A stretch of 7,188 nt of DNA, from assembly GCA_947165745.1 (NCBI GenBank), contig CAMVBO010000081.1, positions 1 to 7,188 of the forward strand, read 5' to 3'. A model generated the notes under the pieces. It saw only the letters and a list, made by a program, of their open reading frames with translations. It did not search any database and was not told the origin of the DNA. Below, in pieces: positions 1 through 5,789 of this stretch; the first letter of the stretch is position 1; every line of letters begins with the position of its first letter. The DNA comes from an uncultured Clostridia bacterium. GTDB lineage: Bacteria > Bacillota_A > Clostridia > Christensenellales > Aristaeellaceae. Position numbers and translations under genes: made by a program.

Positions 1-332
1 ACTCCAGTATTACCTACAAGCTGAAGCTGACTGGCGGTGACATCAAGGCCGTTCAGGGCGCCTCCGGCCATGCGCAGGCGGCCATGGTAACCGATCAGTA
101 CTCTCATATCCTTGACGAGAATCGCCGTACCAATGCTGAGCTGATCGAAAAGGCATTCTATGCTGGCAAAGGCTCAGAGCCTGATGCCTCCTCTGACGGC
201 AAGAAGAAGATCGCAGAAGCAGCGGAAACTGAGAAGCAGGAAAGCGTGAGCCCTGAACAGCTGGCAAAGCTTCTTACTAACCCTGAAGTGATCTATATGT
301 TGAAAGTTTTAGCAAAAACAATCGGAAATTAG
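1..332 (+). CDS. Tyrosine recombinase/phage-type integrase, C-terminal part (5' end outside window)
   Basis: Site-specific DNA recombinase of the tyrosine (lambda Int/XerD) family, which cuts and rejoins DNA at attachment sites of integrative elements. The window begins inside the gene; the frame is open from base 3 to the TAG at 330-332 (109 visible residues). Seen: the start of the frame, SSITYKLKLTGGDIKAVQ, aligns with the segment just after the HxxR box; the two bases before it fit a His codon ending. Then comes SGHAQAAMVTDQYSHI, holding the second conserved His (visible residue 23) and the nucleophile Tyr (residue 33), the usual ten residues apart for this clostridial subfamily. After the catalytic core is a charged linker and a tail (SPEQLAKLLTNPEVIYMLKVL) like the extensions seen on related Firmicutes integrases. 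The visible catalytic residues look intact. GC content is lower than in the operon next door, consistent with mobile DNA. Its 3' end faces the kor operon. Confidence 0.9.
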   Translation, partial: SSITYKLKLTGGDIKAVQGASGHAQAAMVTDQYSHILDENRRTNAELIEKAFYAGKGSEPDASSDGKKKIAEAAETEKQESVSPEQLAKLLTNPEVIYMLKVLAKTIGN

Positions 333-424
333 GGATTGCACAGGGCGATCGCTTATTGCAAATTAATTAAGTAATTATTACAATTATATTACCAAAAGGG
401 TTCTTTTTTCTGGATCATTCTCTC
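333..424. other. AT-rich convergent intergenic region
   Basis: Short spacer between the 3' end of the integrase and the 3' end of the minus-strand operon. It contains the dyad annotated at 336-361, a small AT palindrome GTAATTATTAC (371-381), and an imperfect A/T hairpin at 394-407 (AAAAG, loop GGTT, CTTTT) followed by two more T on the plus strand. None of these has the GC-rich stem expected of a strong intrinsic terminator, so how the two converging transcripts end is not clear from the sequence. Confidence 0.6.
336..361. repeat. Centred imperfect dyad: TTGCA arms around GCGATCGC
   Basis: TTGCA (336-340) and TGCAA (357-361) are perfect inverted arms, and the perfect 8-bp palindrome GCGATCGC (345-352) lies exactly at their common centre (348.5). 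Between them are 4-bp spacers (CAGG and TTAT), of which two positions could pair as G-U in RNA. It starts four bases after the integrase stop codon. This position fits either a recombinase core/arm site or a weak transcription-ending hairpin; no T-run follows on the plus strand, so an attachment or protein-binding site is slightly favoured. This is a structural observation, not a proven function. Confidence 0.45.
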
Positions 425-718
425 TCAGATAAAGAAAGTTTTCTTCCCCGTCTTTTCATATCGGTAGTTGCGGATCCACAGCAGGATATCCACCGTGACC
501 ATGACGGTATTGATGATATAGAAGATGAATGCGAGATTATAGTTGTGCGCCACGATCTTGCCGCAGATACCGCAGATATACCCTAAAAGGATAAAGCAGC
601 TGAAAAAGATGCTTTTTCCGCCGGTAGACCAGCTTTTGTACATGCGCGCGATGGACAGGGGCCAGGAAATGCCAAAGCAAAGGATCATGATGGTTTCCAG
701 GATGGTGGCAGTATTCAT
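425..718 (-). CDS. Small PQ-loop/SemiSWEET-like three-helix membrane protein
   Basis: A 97-residue, very hydrophobic protein with three predicted membrane segments at about residues 8-25, 36-55 and 62-82 and a short basic C-terminal tail (RNYRYEKTGKK). Length and three-helix layout match bacterial SemiSWEET/PQ-loop (MtN3-like) half-transporters, which act as dimers in the inner membrane. In helix 1 the usual Pro-Gln pair is replaced: the sequence reads ISWPLSI, with Pro20 in the matching place and no following Gln. The loop KSWSTGGKSIFFS resembles the conserved basic/Gly/Ser loop after helix 1 in that family. Start chosen at ATG 718 because GAGGTG lies six bases upstream; a longer upstream reading would run back into sucD. 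The gene begins 17 nt after the sucD stop on the same strand, so it is most likely the last gene of the kor-suc operon. Substrate is unknown; transport of an organic acid linked to the pathway is only a guess. Confidence 0.72.
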   Translation of the reverse strand: MNTATILETIMILCFGISWPLSIARMYKSWSTGGKSIFFSCFILLGYICGICGKIVAHNYNLAFIFYIINTVMVTVDILLWIRNYRYEKTGKKTFFI

Positions 719-735
719 TGAATTCACCTCGTTGT

Positions 736-1638
736 TCAGTTCGTGCGGCATTTTTCCAGCAATCCGCGTTCAGACAGGCTCTTTACCAGCGCATCGCCGA
801 TCCGGTCCGGCGTGAGCGCGACTTCCACTCCGGCAGCGCGCAACGCTTCGATCTTGCCCGCTGCGGTACCCTTGCCGCCGGAGATGATGGCCCCGGCGTG
901 GCCCATGCGCTTGCCTGCCGGGGCGGACTGCCCGCCGATAAAGGCGGCCACGGGCTTGGTCATTTTCCTTTTGATGTATTCAGCGGCTTCTTCTTCGCCG
1001 CTGCCGCCGATCTCGCCGTTCATGACCACCGCATAGGTATCCGCGTCCGCTTCAAATGCCTCCAGCGCGTCCACGAAGCCTGTCCCCCGGATGGGATCGC
1101 CGCCGATGCCCACCACCGTGGATTGCCCGATCCCACGGTCAGAAAGCTGTTTGACGGCTTCATAGGTCAGAGTACCGGAACGGGAAATGATCCCCACATG
1201 GCCTTTGCGGTGGATATAGCCGGGCATGATGCCGATCTTACATTCGCCCGGCGTGATGATGCCCGGGCAGTTGGGGCCGATGAGCCTGGTATTGGTTCCC
1301 GCCAAATAACGCTTGACCCGCTCCATATCCAGGATGGGAATGCCCTCTGTGATGCACACCACCAGTTCGATCCCCGCGTCCGCCGCCTCCAAGATAGTGT
1401 CCGCCGCAAAGCGGGGCGGCACATAGATCACCGAGGCGTTGGCTTCGGTGGCTTTTTTAGCCTCCGCCACCGTTTGAAACACCGGCACGCCAAGCAGCGT
1501 CTGGCCGCCCTTGCCGGGGGTAACGCCGGCGGCGATCTTTGTGCCGTAAGATAGCATCTGTTCCGTGTGGAACGCGCCCTGTTTGCCGGTGATGCCCTGC
1601 ACGATCACCCTCGTATTTCCATCGACCCAGATGCTCAT
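736..1638 (-). CDS. sucD: Succinyl-CoA synthetase (ligase), alpha subunit
   Basis: Alpha subunit of succinyl-CoA ligase, which with SucC interconverts succinyl-CoA + NDP + Pi and succinate + NTP + CoA in the cytoplasm. The 300-residue product is the normal family length. Seen: N-terminal CoA-binding Rossmann part with [14 protein letters not shown] (residues 15-28) and VTPGKGG (39-45), [11 protein letters not shown] (72-82), the ligase signature region IGPNCPGI (120-127) and [12 protein letters not shown] (149-160), and the catalytic phospho-histidine His247 in [10 protein letters not shown]. All key residues appear present. The ATG at 1638 overlaps the sucC stop by four bases (ATGA), which fixes the start and indicates translational coupling; a longer start at 1659 would sit inside sucC. 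The ribosome site is a G-run about nine bases upstream, weaker than elsewhere in the operon, as expected for a coupled gene. Confidence 0.95.
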   Translation of the reverse strand: MSIWVDGNTRVIVQGITGKQGAFHTEQMLSYGTKIAAGVTPGKGGQTLLGVPVFQTVAEAKKATEANASVIYVPPRFAADTILEAADAGIELVVCITEGIPILDMERVKRYLAGTNTRLIGPNCPGIITPGECKIGIMPGYIHRKGHVGIISRSGTLTYEAVKQLSDRGIGQSTVVGIGGDPIRGTGFVDALEAFEADADTYAVVMNGEIGGSGEEEAAEYIKRKMTKPVAAFIGGQSAPAGKRMGHAGAIISGGKGTAAGKIEALRAAGVEVALTPDRIGDALVKSLSERGLLEKCRTN

Positions 1639-2810
1639 GCCCCGTCGCCCCCCGTCCATGCCGCGGCTTCCACTGCCTTGCGCGCGCCGTCGGCCATATT
1701 CTCCGCGGCGATGATTTTTAGATTGGAAGCCGCCAAAATCTGCTTGCCCAGTTCAACGTTCGTTCCTTCCAGCCGCACGATCAGCGGAATGGAAATACCC
1801 ATTTCCCGGGCGGCCGCCACCACGCCCTCCGCAATGACGTCGCACTTCATGATGCCGCCAAAGATATTGACAAAGATCGCGCGAACGTTTTCATCCGAAA
1901 GCAGCAGTTCAAACGCCGCCTGCACCTTTTCTTTGGAGGCGCTGCCGCCCACGTCTAAAAAATTGGCCGGTTCGCCGCCGAAATGCTGGATGATGTCCAT
2001 GGTCGCCATGGCCAGCCCCGCGCCGTTGACGAGACAGCCGATGCTGCCGCTTAAGCTCACAAAATTCAAATCATATTGGGAGGCCCGGTATTCCCGCGGG
2101 TCTTCCTCGTCGGTGTCCCGCAGCTCTTTCAGGTCCGGGTGCCGGAACAGGGCGTTGTCGTCAAAGGTCACTTTCGCGTCCAAACATATGAGTTGTCCAT
2201 CGACCGTCAGCACCAGGGGGTTGATCTCCACAAGCGAGCAATCCTTTTCCCGATAAAGCCGCGTCATGGAGTCAAGCAGCGATATGAGTTCCTTCTCATT
2301 TTCACCGGTCAGCCCTAATACACCGGAAACCTGCAATCCTTCATAGCGCTTGAAGCCTTCCACCGCGGAAACGGGGACACGGGCGATGCGTTCGGGGTGG
2401 GTCCGGGCGGTTTCTTCGATCTCGGTACCCCCGTCCGCGGACGCGATGATCACCAAGCAAGCGTTTTCATGGTCGCCGGTCACGCTCAAGTAAAACTCTT
2501 TTTTCACCTCCACGGCCGGGGTGACCAGCAGCTTGCGCACCAGCTTGCCTTCCGGTCCCGTCTGATTGGTCTTAAGCCGCATGCCCAACATTTCCCCGGC
2601 GATGGCGCGCGCCTCGTCCGCGTTTTCCGCCAGCTTGACGCCGCCCGCTTTGCCGCGTCCGCCAGAATGGACCTGCGCTTTCAGCACGCAGCGGCCGTAC
2701 TTTTCCGCGGCCGCCGCGGCCTGCTCCACAGTGGCGGCCACTTCTCCCGGGGGTACGGGCGCACCGTACGCGCCCAGCAGTTCCTTGGCTTGATACTCAT
2801 GGATTTTCAT
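1635..2810 (-). CDS. sucC: Succinyl-CoA synthetase (ligase), beta subunit
   Basis: Beta subunit of succinyl-CoA ligase, carrying the ATP-grasp nucleotide site; it pairs with SucD encoded immediately downstream. 391 residues, close to the usual ~388. Seen: start [12 protein letters not shown], typical of the family; [17 protein letters not shown] (44-60) in the ATP-grasp lobe; EINPL (195-199) and DAK (211-213), metal/nucleotide-site residues; then the C-terminal CoA-ligase domain with NGAGLAM (262-268), [12 protein letters not shown] (278-289), NIFGGI (315-320) and LEGTN (348-351 plus flanking). The ATG at 2810 overlaps the korC stop by four bases (ATGA). Open frame continues upstream inside korC, but that extension has no family similarity. 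Location directly after korC strongly supports succinyl-CoA, the product of 2-oxoglutarate oxidation, as substrate. Whether ADP or GDP is preferred cannot be read from motifs alone. Confidence 0.95.
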   Translation of the reverse strand: MKIHEYQAKELLGAYGAPVPPGEVAATVEQAAAAAEKYGRCVLKAQVHSGGRGKAGGVKLAENADEARAIAGEMLGMRLKTNQTGPEGKLVRKLLVTPAVEVKKEFYLSVTGDHENACLVIIASADGGTEIEETARTHPERIARVPVSAVEGFKRYEGLQVSGVLGLTGENEKELISLLDSMTRLYREKDCSLVEINPLVLTVDGQLICLDAKVTFDDNALFRHPDLKELRDTDEEDPREYRASQYDLNFVSLSGSIGCLVNGAGLAMATMDIIQHFGGEPANFLDVGGSASKEKVQAAFELLLSDENVRAIFVNIFGGIMKCDVIAEGVVAAAREMGISIPLIVRLEGTNVELGKQILAASNLKIIAAENMADGARKAVEAAAWTGGDGA

Positions 2811-3400
2811 TGCTTCGCACCTTTTTTCTTTTCGGAACGGGCTGCCGGGGCGTTCCCCTCCCCAGGAACGGCAGACGCCAGCTTCACGCCCTCCGCCAGC
2901 GCCTTTAGATTGATCTCCTCCGTACCCCGGGGGATATGGAGCGAGGCGGCCTTCTTTAGTGTCTCCATGTCCGTAATGCCCAGCAGTGCGTTGATGCACC
3001 CCACAGCCAGCACATTCGCGGTCTGGGCGCGGCCCACCGTCTCTTTGGCCGTGCGCAGGATGGGAAGGCGAAGTACCCGGTGGCCGTTCAAATTCTCCGG
3101 CACAGTAAGGCCCTCGTCAACGAGCACCAGGCAGTTTTCGGGGAGCGCGCGGGTGTAGGTATCCAGCGCCTTCTGGGTCAGCGCCATGAGGAAGGTGGGC
3201 TGCTGCACCTTGGTAAAGCCGATGGGATCGTCCGAGATGAGCGTCTCCGCTTTACAGGCCCCGCCGCGCGCTTCCGGGCCATAGGACTGGCTCTGGGCGG
3301 TGTATTTTCCTGACTGGACGGCCGCTTCCGCTAAGATGACCGAAGCGAGGATCACGCCCTGGCCGCCGCTGCCCGCCAGACGAAGCTCCATTTTACTCAT
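2807..3400 (-). CDS. korC: 2-oxoglutarate:ferredoxin oxidoreductase, gamma subunit
   Basis: Gamma subunit of the four-subunit 2-oxoacid:ferredoxin oxidoreductase; in this family it contributes to CoA handling. 197 residues. Seen: MELRLAGSGGQGVILAS near the N-terminus (glycine motif GSGGQG, residues 10-15), the family signature SYGPEARGG (39-47), and NVLAVGCINALLG in the second half. Start chosen at ATG 3400: the ribosome site GAGGAG at 3411-3416 leaves a 10-nt gap, whereas the GTG at 3409 would be only one base from it and the ATG at 3391 is 19 bases away. With this start the gene overlaps korB by eight bases. The C-terminal tail (about residues 180-197) is Ala/Pro/Lys-rich and probably disordered; its Lys codons double as the purine-rich ribosome site for sucC. 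The 2-oxoglutarate assignment rests on subunit order and on sucCD downstream. Confidence 0.9.
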   Translation of the reverse strand: MSKMELRLAGSGGQGVILASVILAEAAVQSGKYTAQSQSYGPEARGGACKAETLISDDPIGFTKVQQPTFLMALTQKALDTYTRALPENCLVLVDEGLTVPENLNGHRVLRLPILRTAKETVGRAQTANVLAVGCINALLGITDMETLKKAASLHIPRGTEEINLKALAEGVKLASAVPGEGNAPAARSEKKKGAKQ

Positions 3401-4271
3401 TTGCTTCACGCTCCTCTGCCAGCTTCTTGATCAGCATATCGTATTTATAAGTAAATTCTGGATACTGGGCATGATGCAGCAGGCCGATGACCAGCTTGTC
3501 CTTCAGCTGCTCCGGGTCCATCTTGGCCGCCTGCTCCACCGTGACCCCATGATCCCGCTGCCACTTCATCATTTCTACAGCGTCGCCTTTTTTATTCTTG
3601 CGCCCGTAATAGGTGGGGCAGATGCTGGCCACGTCGATAATGGAAAAACCTTTGTTGCGGATGCCGTCCTGGATCAGGCCGATGGTCTGCTGCACATGGT
3701 ACGCGCTGCCCCGGGCGGCATAGGAAGCGCCCGCCCCGTAGGCCAGACCCGCGATATCGAAGGAACGGTCCAGATTGCCGTAAGGGGCGGTGGTGCCGTA
3801 AGCGTTGGTAGGCGTGGTGGGGCTGTACTGCCCGCCCGTCATGCCGTAAGTGCTGTTGTTCATCACCACCACGGTAAGCCCGATGTTCCTCCGGGCCGCG
3901 TGGATCAGGTGATTGCCCCCGATGGCGGAAATGTCGCCGTCCCCAGCGATCACGATGACCTCCAGCTCGGGATTGGCCAGCTTGATGCCCGTAGCGAAGG
4001 CAATGGCCCGGCCGTGGGTGGTGTGGATCGTATTGAAGTCCATGTAGCCCGCCGCCCGGGAGGAGCAGCCGATGCCCGAAACGATCACGGTCTGGTTGCG
4101 GCTCAGGCCCAAGTTCTCGATGGCCTGCGCCACGTCGCGCATGATGATGCCGTTGCCGCAGCCGGGACACCAGATTTGCGGCAAATGCTCTGGACGCATG
4201 TACTTATAAATCAGGTTGGACATTTGTTTTGTCCGGGAAGCCGCGTTTACGTCGCCTGTATTGACTTTCAT
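3393..4271 (-). CDS. korB: 2-oxoglutarate:ferredoxin oxidoreductase, beta subunit (TPP-binding)
   Basis: Beta subunit, which binds thiamine pyrophosphate and the [4Fe-4S] cluster nearest the active site. 292 residues. Seen: CPGCGNG (35-41), GIGCSSR (67-72) and Cys218 in ICPTYYG, giving four cysteines (35, 38, 69, 218) in the positions that ligate the proximal cluster in this family; HTTHGRAI (83-90); the TPP motif running from GDGDISAIGGN (111-120 region) to NN at 138-139; and YGMTGGQYSPTTP (142-154), typical of Kor-type beta subunits. The ATG at 4271 directly follows the korA stop (no gap), with GGAGGA at 4279-4284 seven bases upstream, so translation is probably coupled. An N-terminal extension of about 16 residues precedes the usual family start (a second Met is at residue 17), but the ribosome site supports the longer form. 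Confidence 0.95.
   Translation of the reverse strand: MKVNTGDVNAASRTKQMSNLIYKYMRPEHLPQIWCPGCGNGIIMRDVAQAIENLGLSRNQTVIVSGIGCSSRAAGYMDFNTIHTTHGRAIAFATGIKLANPELEVIVIAGDGDISAIGGNHLIHAARRNIGLTVVVMNNSTYGMTGGQYSPTTPTNAYGTTAPYGNLDRSFDIAGLAYGAGASYAARGSAYHVQQTIGLIQDGIRNKGFSIIDVASICPTYYGRKNKKGDAVEMMKWQRDHGVTVEQAAKMDPEQLKDKLVIGLLHHAQYPEFTYKYDMLIKKLAEEREANE
3411..3416 (-). promoter_or_regulatory. Ribosome binding site deciding the korC start
   Basis: GAGGAG on the minus strand, inside the 3' end of korB. It is 10 nt from ATG 3400, only one nt from GTG 3409 and 19 nt from ATG 3391, which favours the ATG at 3400. Confidence 0.7.
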
Positions 4272-5408
4272 TTACGCTTCCTCCACTTTCTGCAGGATCT
4301 CCTGCGGTGTAATCACAGCGCCGTTGTACTTTCCCACAAAAGCGACGGGGCAGGCACCGCGGGTCAGCCTCTCCACTTCCAGTACGATCTGGCCGCAGTT
4401 ATGCTCGGCCACCACGATTTTTTTAAGCCCGCCCAGCGCCGCGGTCAGTTCCCTTTCCGGGAAGGGCCAGATGGTGACGGGGCGGAAGATGCCGCAGCGG
4501 ACTCCCTTAGCCCGCGCCATTTCCATGGCGGTCTGCGCCGCGCGCATGGTGCCGCCGTAACAAACGATGGCCACGTCGGCGTCGTCCATGTTGACCTGTT
4601 CGTAACGGACGATGTCCTTGTAGTTGTCCGAAATCTTGTGCATCAGCCGGTACATCAGCTTCTCCGCTTCCTCGGTGGAGTTGGTGGGGAAGCCCGATTC
4701 GTCATGGATCAGGCCCGTGATGTTGTAGCGCTGGCCGCAGCCGAAGGGCGCCATCTGGGGGACCATCTGGCCCTTTTTCTCGTTCATATGGTACGGCTTG
4801 CGTTTCGGATCGGGAAACTGCACCGTGGGCCGGTTGACGATGGTGATATCCTCCGCTTCCTTCATCTGCATGCCCTCGCGCAAATGCCCGATGATCTCAT
4901 CCATCAGGAAAATCACCGGCGTCCTGTACCTTTCGGACAGGTTAAAGGCGCGGATCGTCTGGTAATACGCTTCCGTGACCGAGGAAGGGCTGATCACGAT
5001 GATCGGGTGATCTCCGTGGGTCCCCCAGCGGGCCATCATCACGTCGCCCTGGGACGGGGAAGTTGGCATGCCCGTAGAAGGACCCATGCGCTGCACGTCC
5101 ACCACCACGAGGGGGATTTCCGCCAGGCAGGCGTAGCCCAAGTTTTCCTGCTTTAAGGAAAAACCGGGGCCGCTGGTAGCGGTCATGGATTTTACGCCCG
5201 CCACCGACCCGCCGATGGCGCAGGCGATGGAGGCGATCTCATCTTCCATCTGAATGAATTTCCCGCCCACCTGGGGCAGACGGTAAGCCGAAAGCTCGGC
5301 GATCTCGGTGGAAGGGGTGATGGGGTAACCCGCGAACAGCCGCATACCGGCGGCAATCGCGCCTTCCACACACGCTTCGTTTCCCTGCATCAATACGACT
5401 TGATCCAC
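4272..5408 (-). CDS. korA: 2-oxoglutarate:ferredoxin oxidoreductase, alpha subunit
   Basis: Alpha subunit of the enzyme converting 2-oxoglutarate + CoA + oxidised ferredoxin to succinyl-CoA + CO2 + reduced ferredoxin. 378 residues from the GTG chosen here. Seen: QGNEACVEGAIAAGMRLFAGYPITPSTEI near the N-terminus (residues 8-36), the conserved acidic MEDEIAS (54-60) that contacts TPP in the family, TATSGPGFSLKQENLG (76-91), GPSTGMPTSPSQGD (109-122), and a C-terminal domain with VCYGGTMRAA (282-291) and VAEHNCGQ (333-340). Start: GTG 5408 has AAGGAG at 5419-5424 with 10-nt spacing and gives the family-like N-terminus VDQVVLMQGNEA. The alternative ATG at 5390 forms a TGATG junction with the korD stop but leaves the ribosome site 28 bases away. 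The chosen start overlaps korD by 19 bases. VOR- or POR-type specificity is less likely given the sucCD neighbours. Confidence 0.93.
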   Translation of the reverse strand: MDQVVLMQGNEACVEGAIAAGMRLFAGYPITPSTEIAELSAYRLPQVGGKFIQMEDEIASIACAIGGSVAGVKSMTATSGPGFSLKQENLGYACLAEIPLVVVDVQRMGPSTGMPTSPSQGDVMMARWGTHGDHPIIVISPSSVTEAYYQTIRAFNLSERYRTPVIFLMDEIIGHLREGMQMKEAEDITIVNRPTVQFPDPKRKPYHMNEKKGQMVPQMAPFGCGQRYNITGLIHDESGFPTNSTEEAEKLMYRLMHKISDNYKDIVRYEQVNMDDADVAIVCYGGTMRAAQTAMEMARAKGVRCGIFRPVTIWPFPERELTAALGGLKKIVVAEHNCGQIVLEVERLTRGACPVAFVGKYNGAVITPQEILQKVEEA

Positions 5409-5623
5409 TGGTTCGCATCTCCTTCCGGCTCTTCTTCGTTGATATAAATCGCGTAATCCGGGCAGCGAAGCTCGCATTGTCCGCACAGTACACATTCCGC
5501 GTCCTTGACGCGCTGCACCTTATCGTTCACGATCTCCAGCGCTCCTTTGGGACAGAACGCCGCGCAGATTCCGCATCCCTTGCACCAGTTCGGGTTCAGG
5601 ATCAGTTCCTTTTTGACCGTCAT
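5390..5623 (-). CDS. korD: 2-oxoglutarate:ferredoxin oxidoreductase, delta (2x[4Fe-4S] ferredoxin-like) subunit
   Basis: Small electron-transfer subunit of 77 residues, first gene of the operon. Seen: two cysteine clusters, CKGCGICAAFCP (Cys14, 17, 20, 24) and CVLCGQCELRCP (Cys44, 47, 50, 54), each a full CxxCxxCxxxCP motif binding one [4Fe-4S] cluster. The N-terminus VKKELILNPNWCKGC and the C-terminus AIYINEEEPEGD are typical of OorD/KorD subunits rather than free ferredoxins, and the gene order D-A-B-C matches oorDABC of epsilonproteobacteria. The ATG at 5623 has a strong AGGAGG at 5630-5635 with six-base spacing; the in-frame ATG at 5647 lies upstream of that site and is rejected. Its last 19 bases overlap the start of korA and contain the korA ribosome-site context. 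Confidence 0.93.
   Translation of the reverse strand: MTVKKELILNPNWCKGCGICAAFCPKGALEIVNDKVQRVKDAECVLCGQCELRCPDYAIYINEEEPEGDANQWIKSY
5419..5424 (-). promoter_or_regulatory. Ribosome binding site deciding the korA GTG start
   Basis: AAGGAG on the minus strand, inside the last codons of korD and 10 nt upstream of GTG 5408. The alternative ATG at 5390 is too far away for this site. Confidence 0.7.
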
Positions 5624-5629
5624 AATCTG

Positions 5630-5635
5630 CCTCCT
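5630..5635 (-). promoter_or_regulatory. Strong ribosome binding site of korD
   Basis: AGGAGG on the minus strand, six bases before ATG 5623. It excludes the longer in-frame start at 5647, which lies upstream of it. Confidence 0.8.
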
Positions 5636-5687
5636 ATACCACATCATTCATATCGATCTATTTTTTTATCGCGTCTTTCTGATAAGT

Positions 5688-5716
5688 ATTATACCTCATT
5701 CCAATCACAAATTAAA
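5688..5716 (-). promoter_or_regulatory. Predicted promoter of the kor-suc operon
   Basis: On the minus strand, a consensus -10 box TATAAT at 5693-5688 is preceded, at 17-bp spacing, by a poor -35 hexamer TTTAAT (5716-5711). The predicted transcription start is near 5681, giving a leader of about 57 nt before korD. A perfect -10 with a weak -35 is typical of promoters that need an activator, which fits the divergent LysR gene. No riboswitch-like structure is apparent in the short AT-rich leader. Confidence 0.6.
5705..5710. promoter_or_regulatory. Third TCACAA half-site, candidate activation site
   Basis: A further exact TCACAA, in the same orientation as the left arm of the operator and 33 bp from it (about three helical turns). 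It lies directly downstream of the operon -35 hexamer, centred near -26 from the predicted start, where LysR-family activation half-sites usually lie. A six-base match in AT-rich DNA can be chance. Confidence 0.35.
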
Positions 5717-5734
5717 ACAGTTTTTATATCGTAG

Positions 5735-5763
5735 TTTTCACAAGCATTATTTTGTGATATAAT
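5735..5763 (+). promoter_or_regulatory. Predicted promoter of the LysR gene
   Basis: On the plus strand, TTTTCA (5735-5740), 17-bp spacer, TATAAT (5758-5763); predicted start near 5770, about 20 nt before the LysR ATG. The inverted repeat at 5738-5757 covers the end of the -35 hexamer and the whole spacer up to the -10 box, so a bound regulator would block this promoter: a classic self-repression layout. Confidence 0.65.
5738..5757. promoter_or_regulatory. Predicted LysR operator: TCACAA-N8-TTGTGA
   Basis: Perfect 6-bp inverted arms TCACAA (5738-5743) and TTGTGA (5752-5757), centred at 5747.5. This is about -66 from the predicted operon start, the classical position of the LysR-family recognition site, and between the -35 and -10 of the LysR promoter. 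The usual T-N11-A consensus is not cleanly symmetrical here, so assignment rests on position and symmetry. Confidence 0.5.
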
Positions 5764-5789
5764 TTCAACGAAGAACAGGGGGCGGTCGA

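Noticed and set aside
392..413. Intrinsic terminator for the operon or the integrase
   Set aside because: The only hairpin has a five-bp stem with one G-C pair, too weak to call a terminator despite the nearby T-run.
736..2810. Malate-CoA ligase (MtkAB) rather than succinyl-CoA ligase
   Set aside because: The families are similar, but no serine-cycle genes are nearby and the 2-oxoglutarate oxidoreductase makes succinyl-CoA.
3300..5156. A 618-codon open frame on the plus strand opposite korA and korB
   Set aside because: It mirrors two clearly real genes on the minus strand; the protein is rich in His, Arg, Ala and Gly with no recognisable domain, and it has no ribosome site. It is a by-product of GC-rich codon use. 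The same applies to the open frames opposite sucD, sucC and korC.
2807..5623. Pyruvate, 2-oxoisovalerate or indolepyruvate:ferredoxin oxidoreductase instead of 2-oxoglutarate
   Set aside because: The D-A-B-C order, the separate small subunits and sucCD directly downstream favour 2-oxoglutarate. Indolepyruvate enzymes have a larger fused alpha subunit. Branched-chain specificity cannot be fully excluded without assays.
5738..5757. Crp/Fnr-type site from the TGTGA and TCACA half-sites
   Set aside because: The arms are in the opposite order (TCACAA first, TTGTGA second) and the spacer is eight, not six; the layout fits the neighbouring LysR regulator better.
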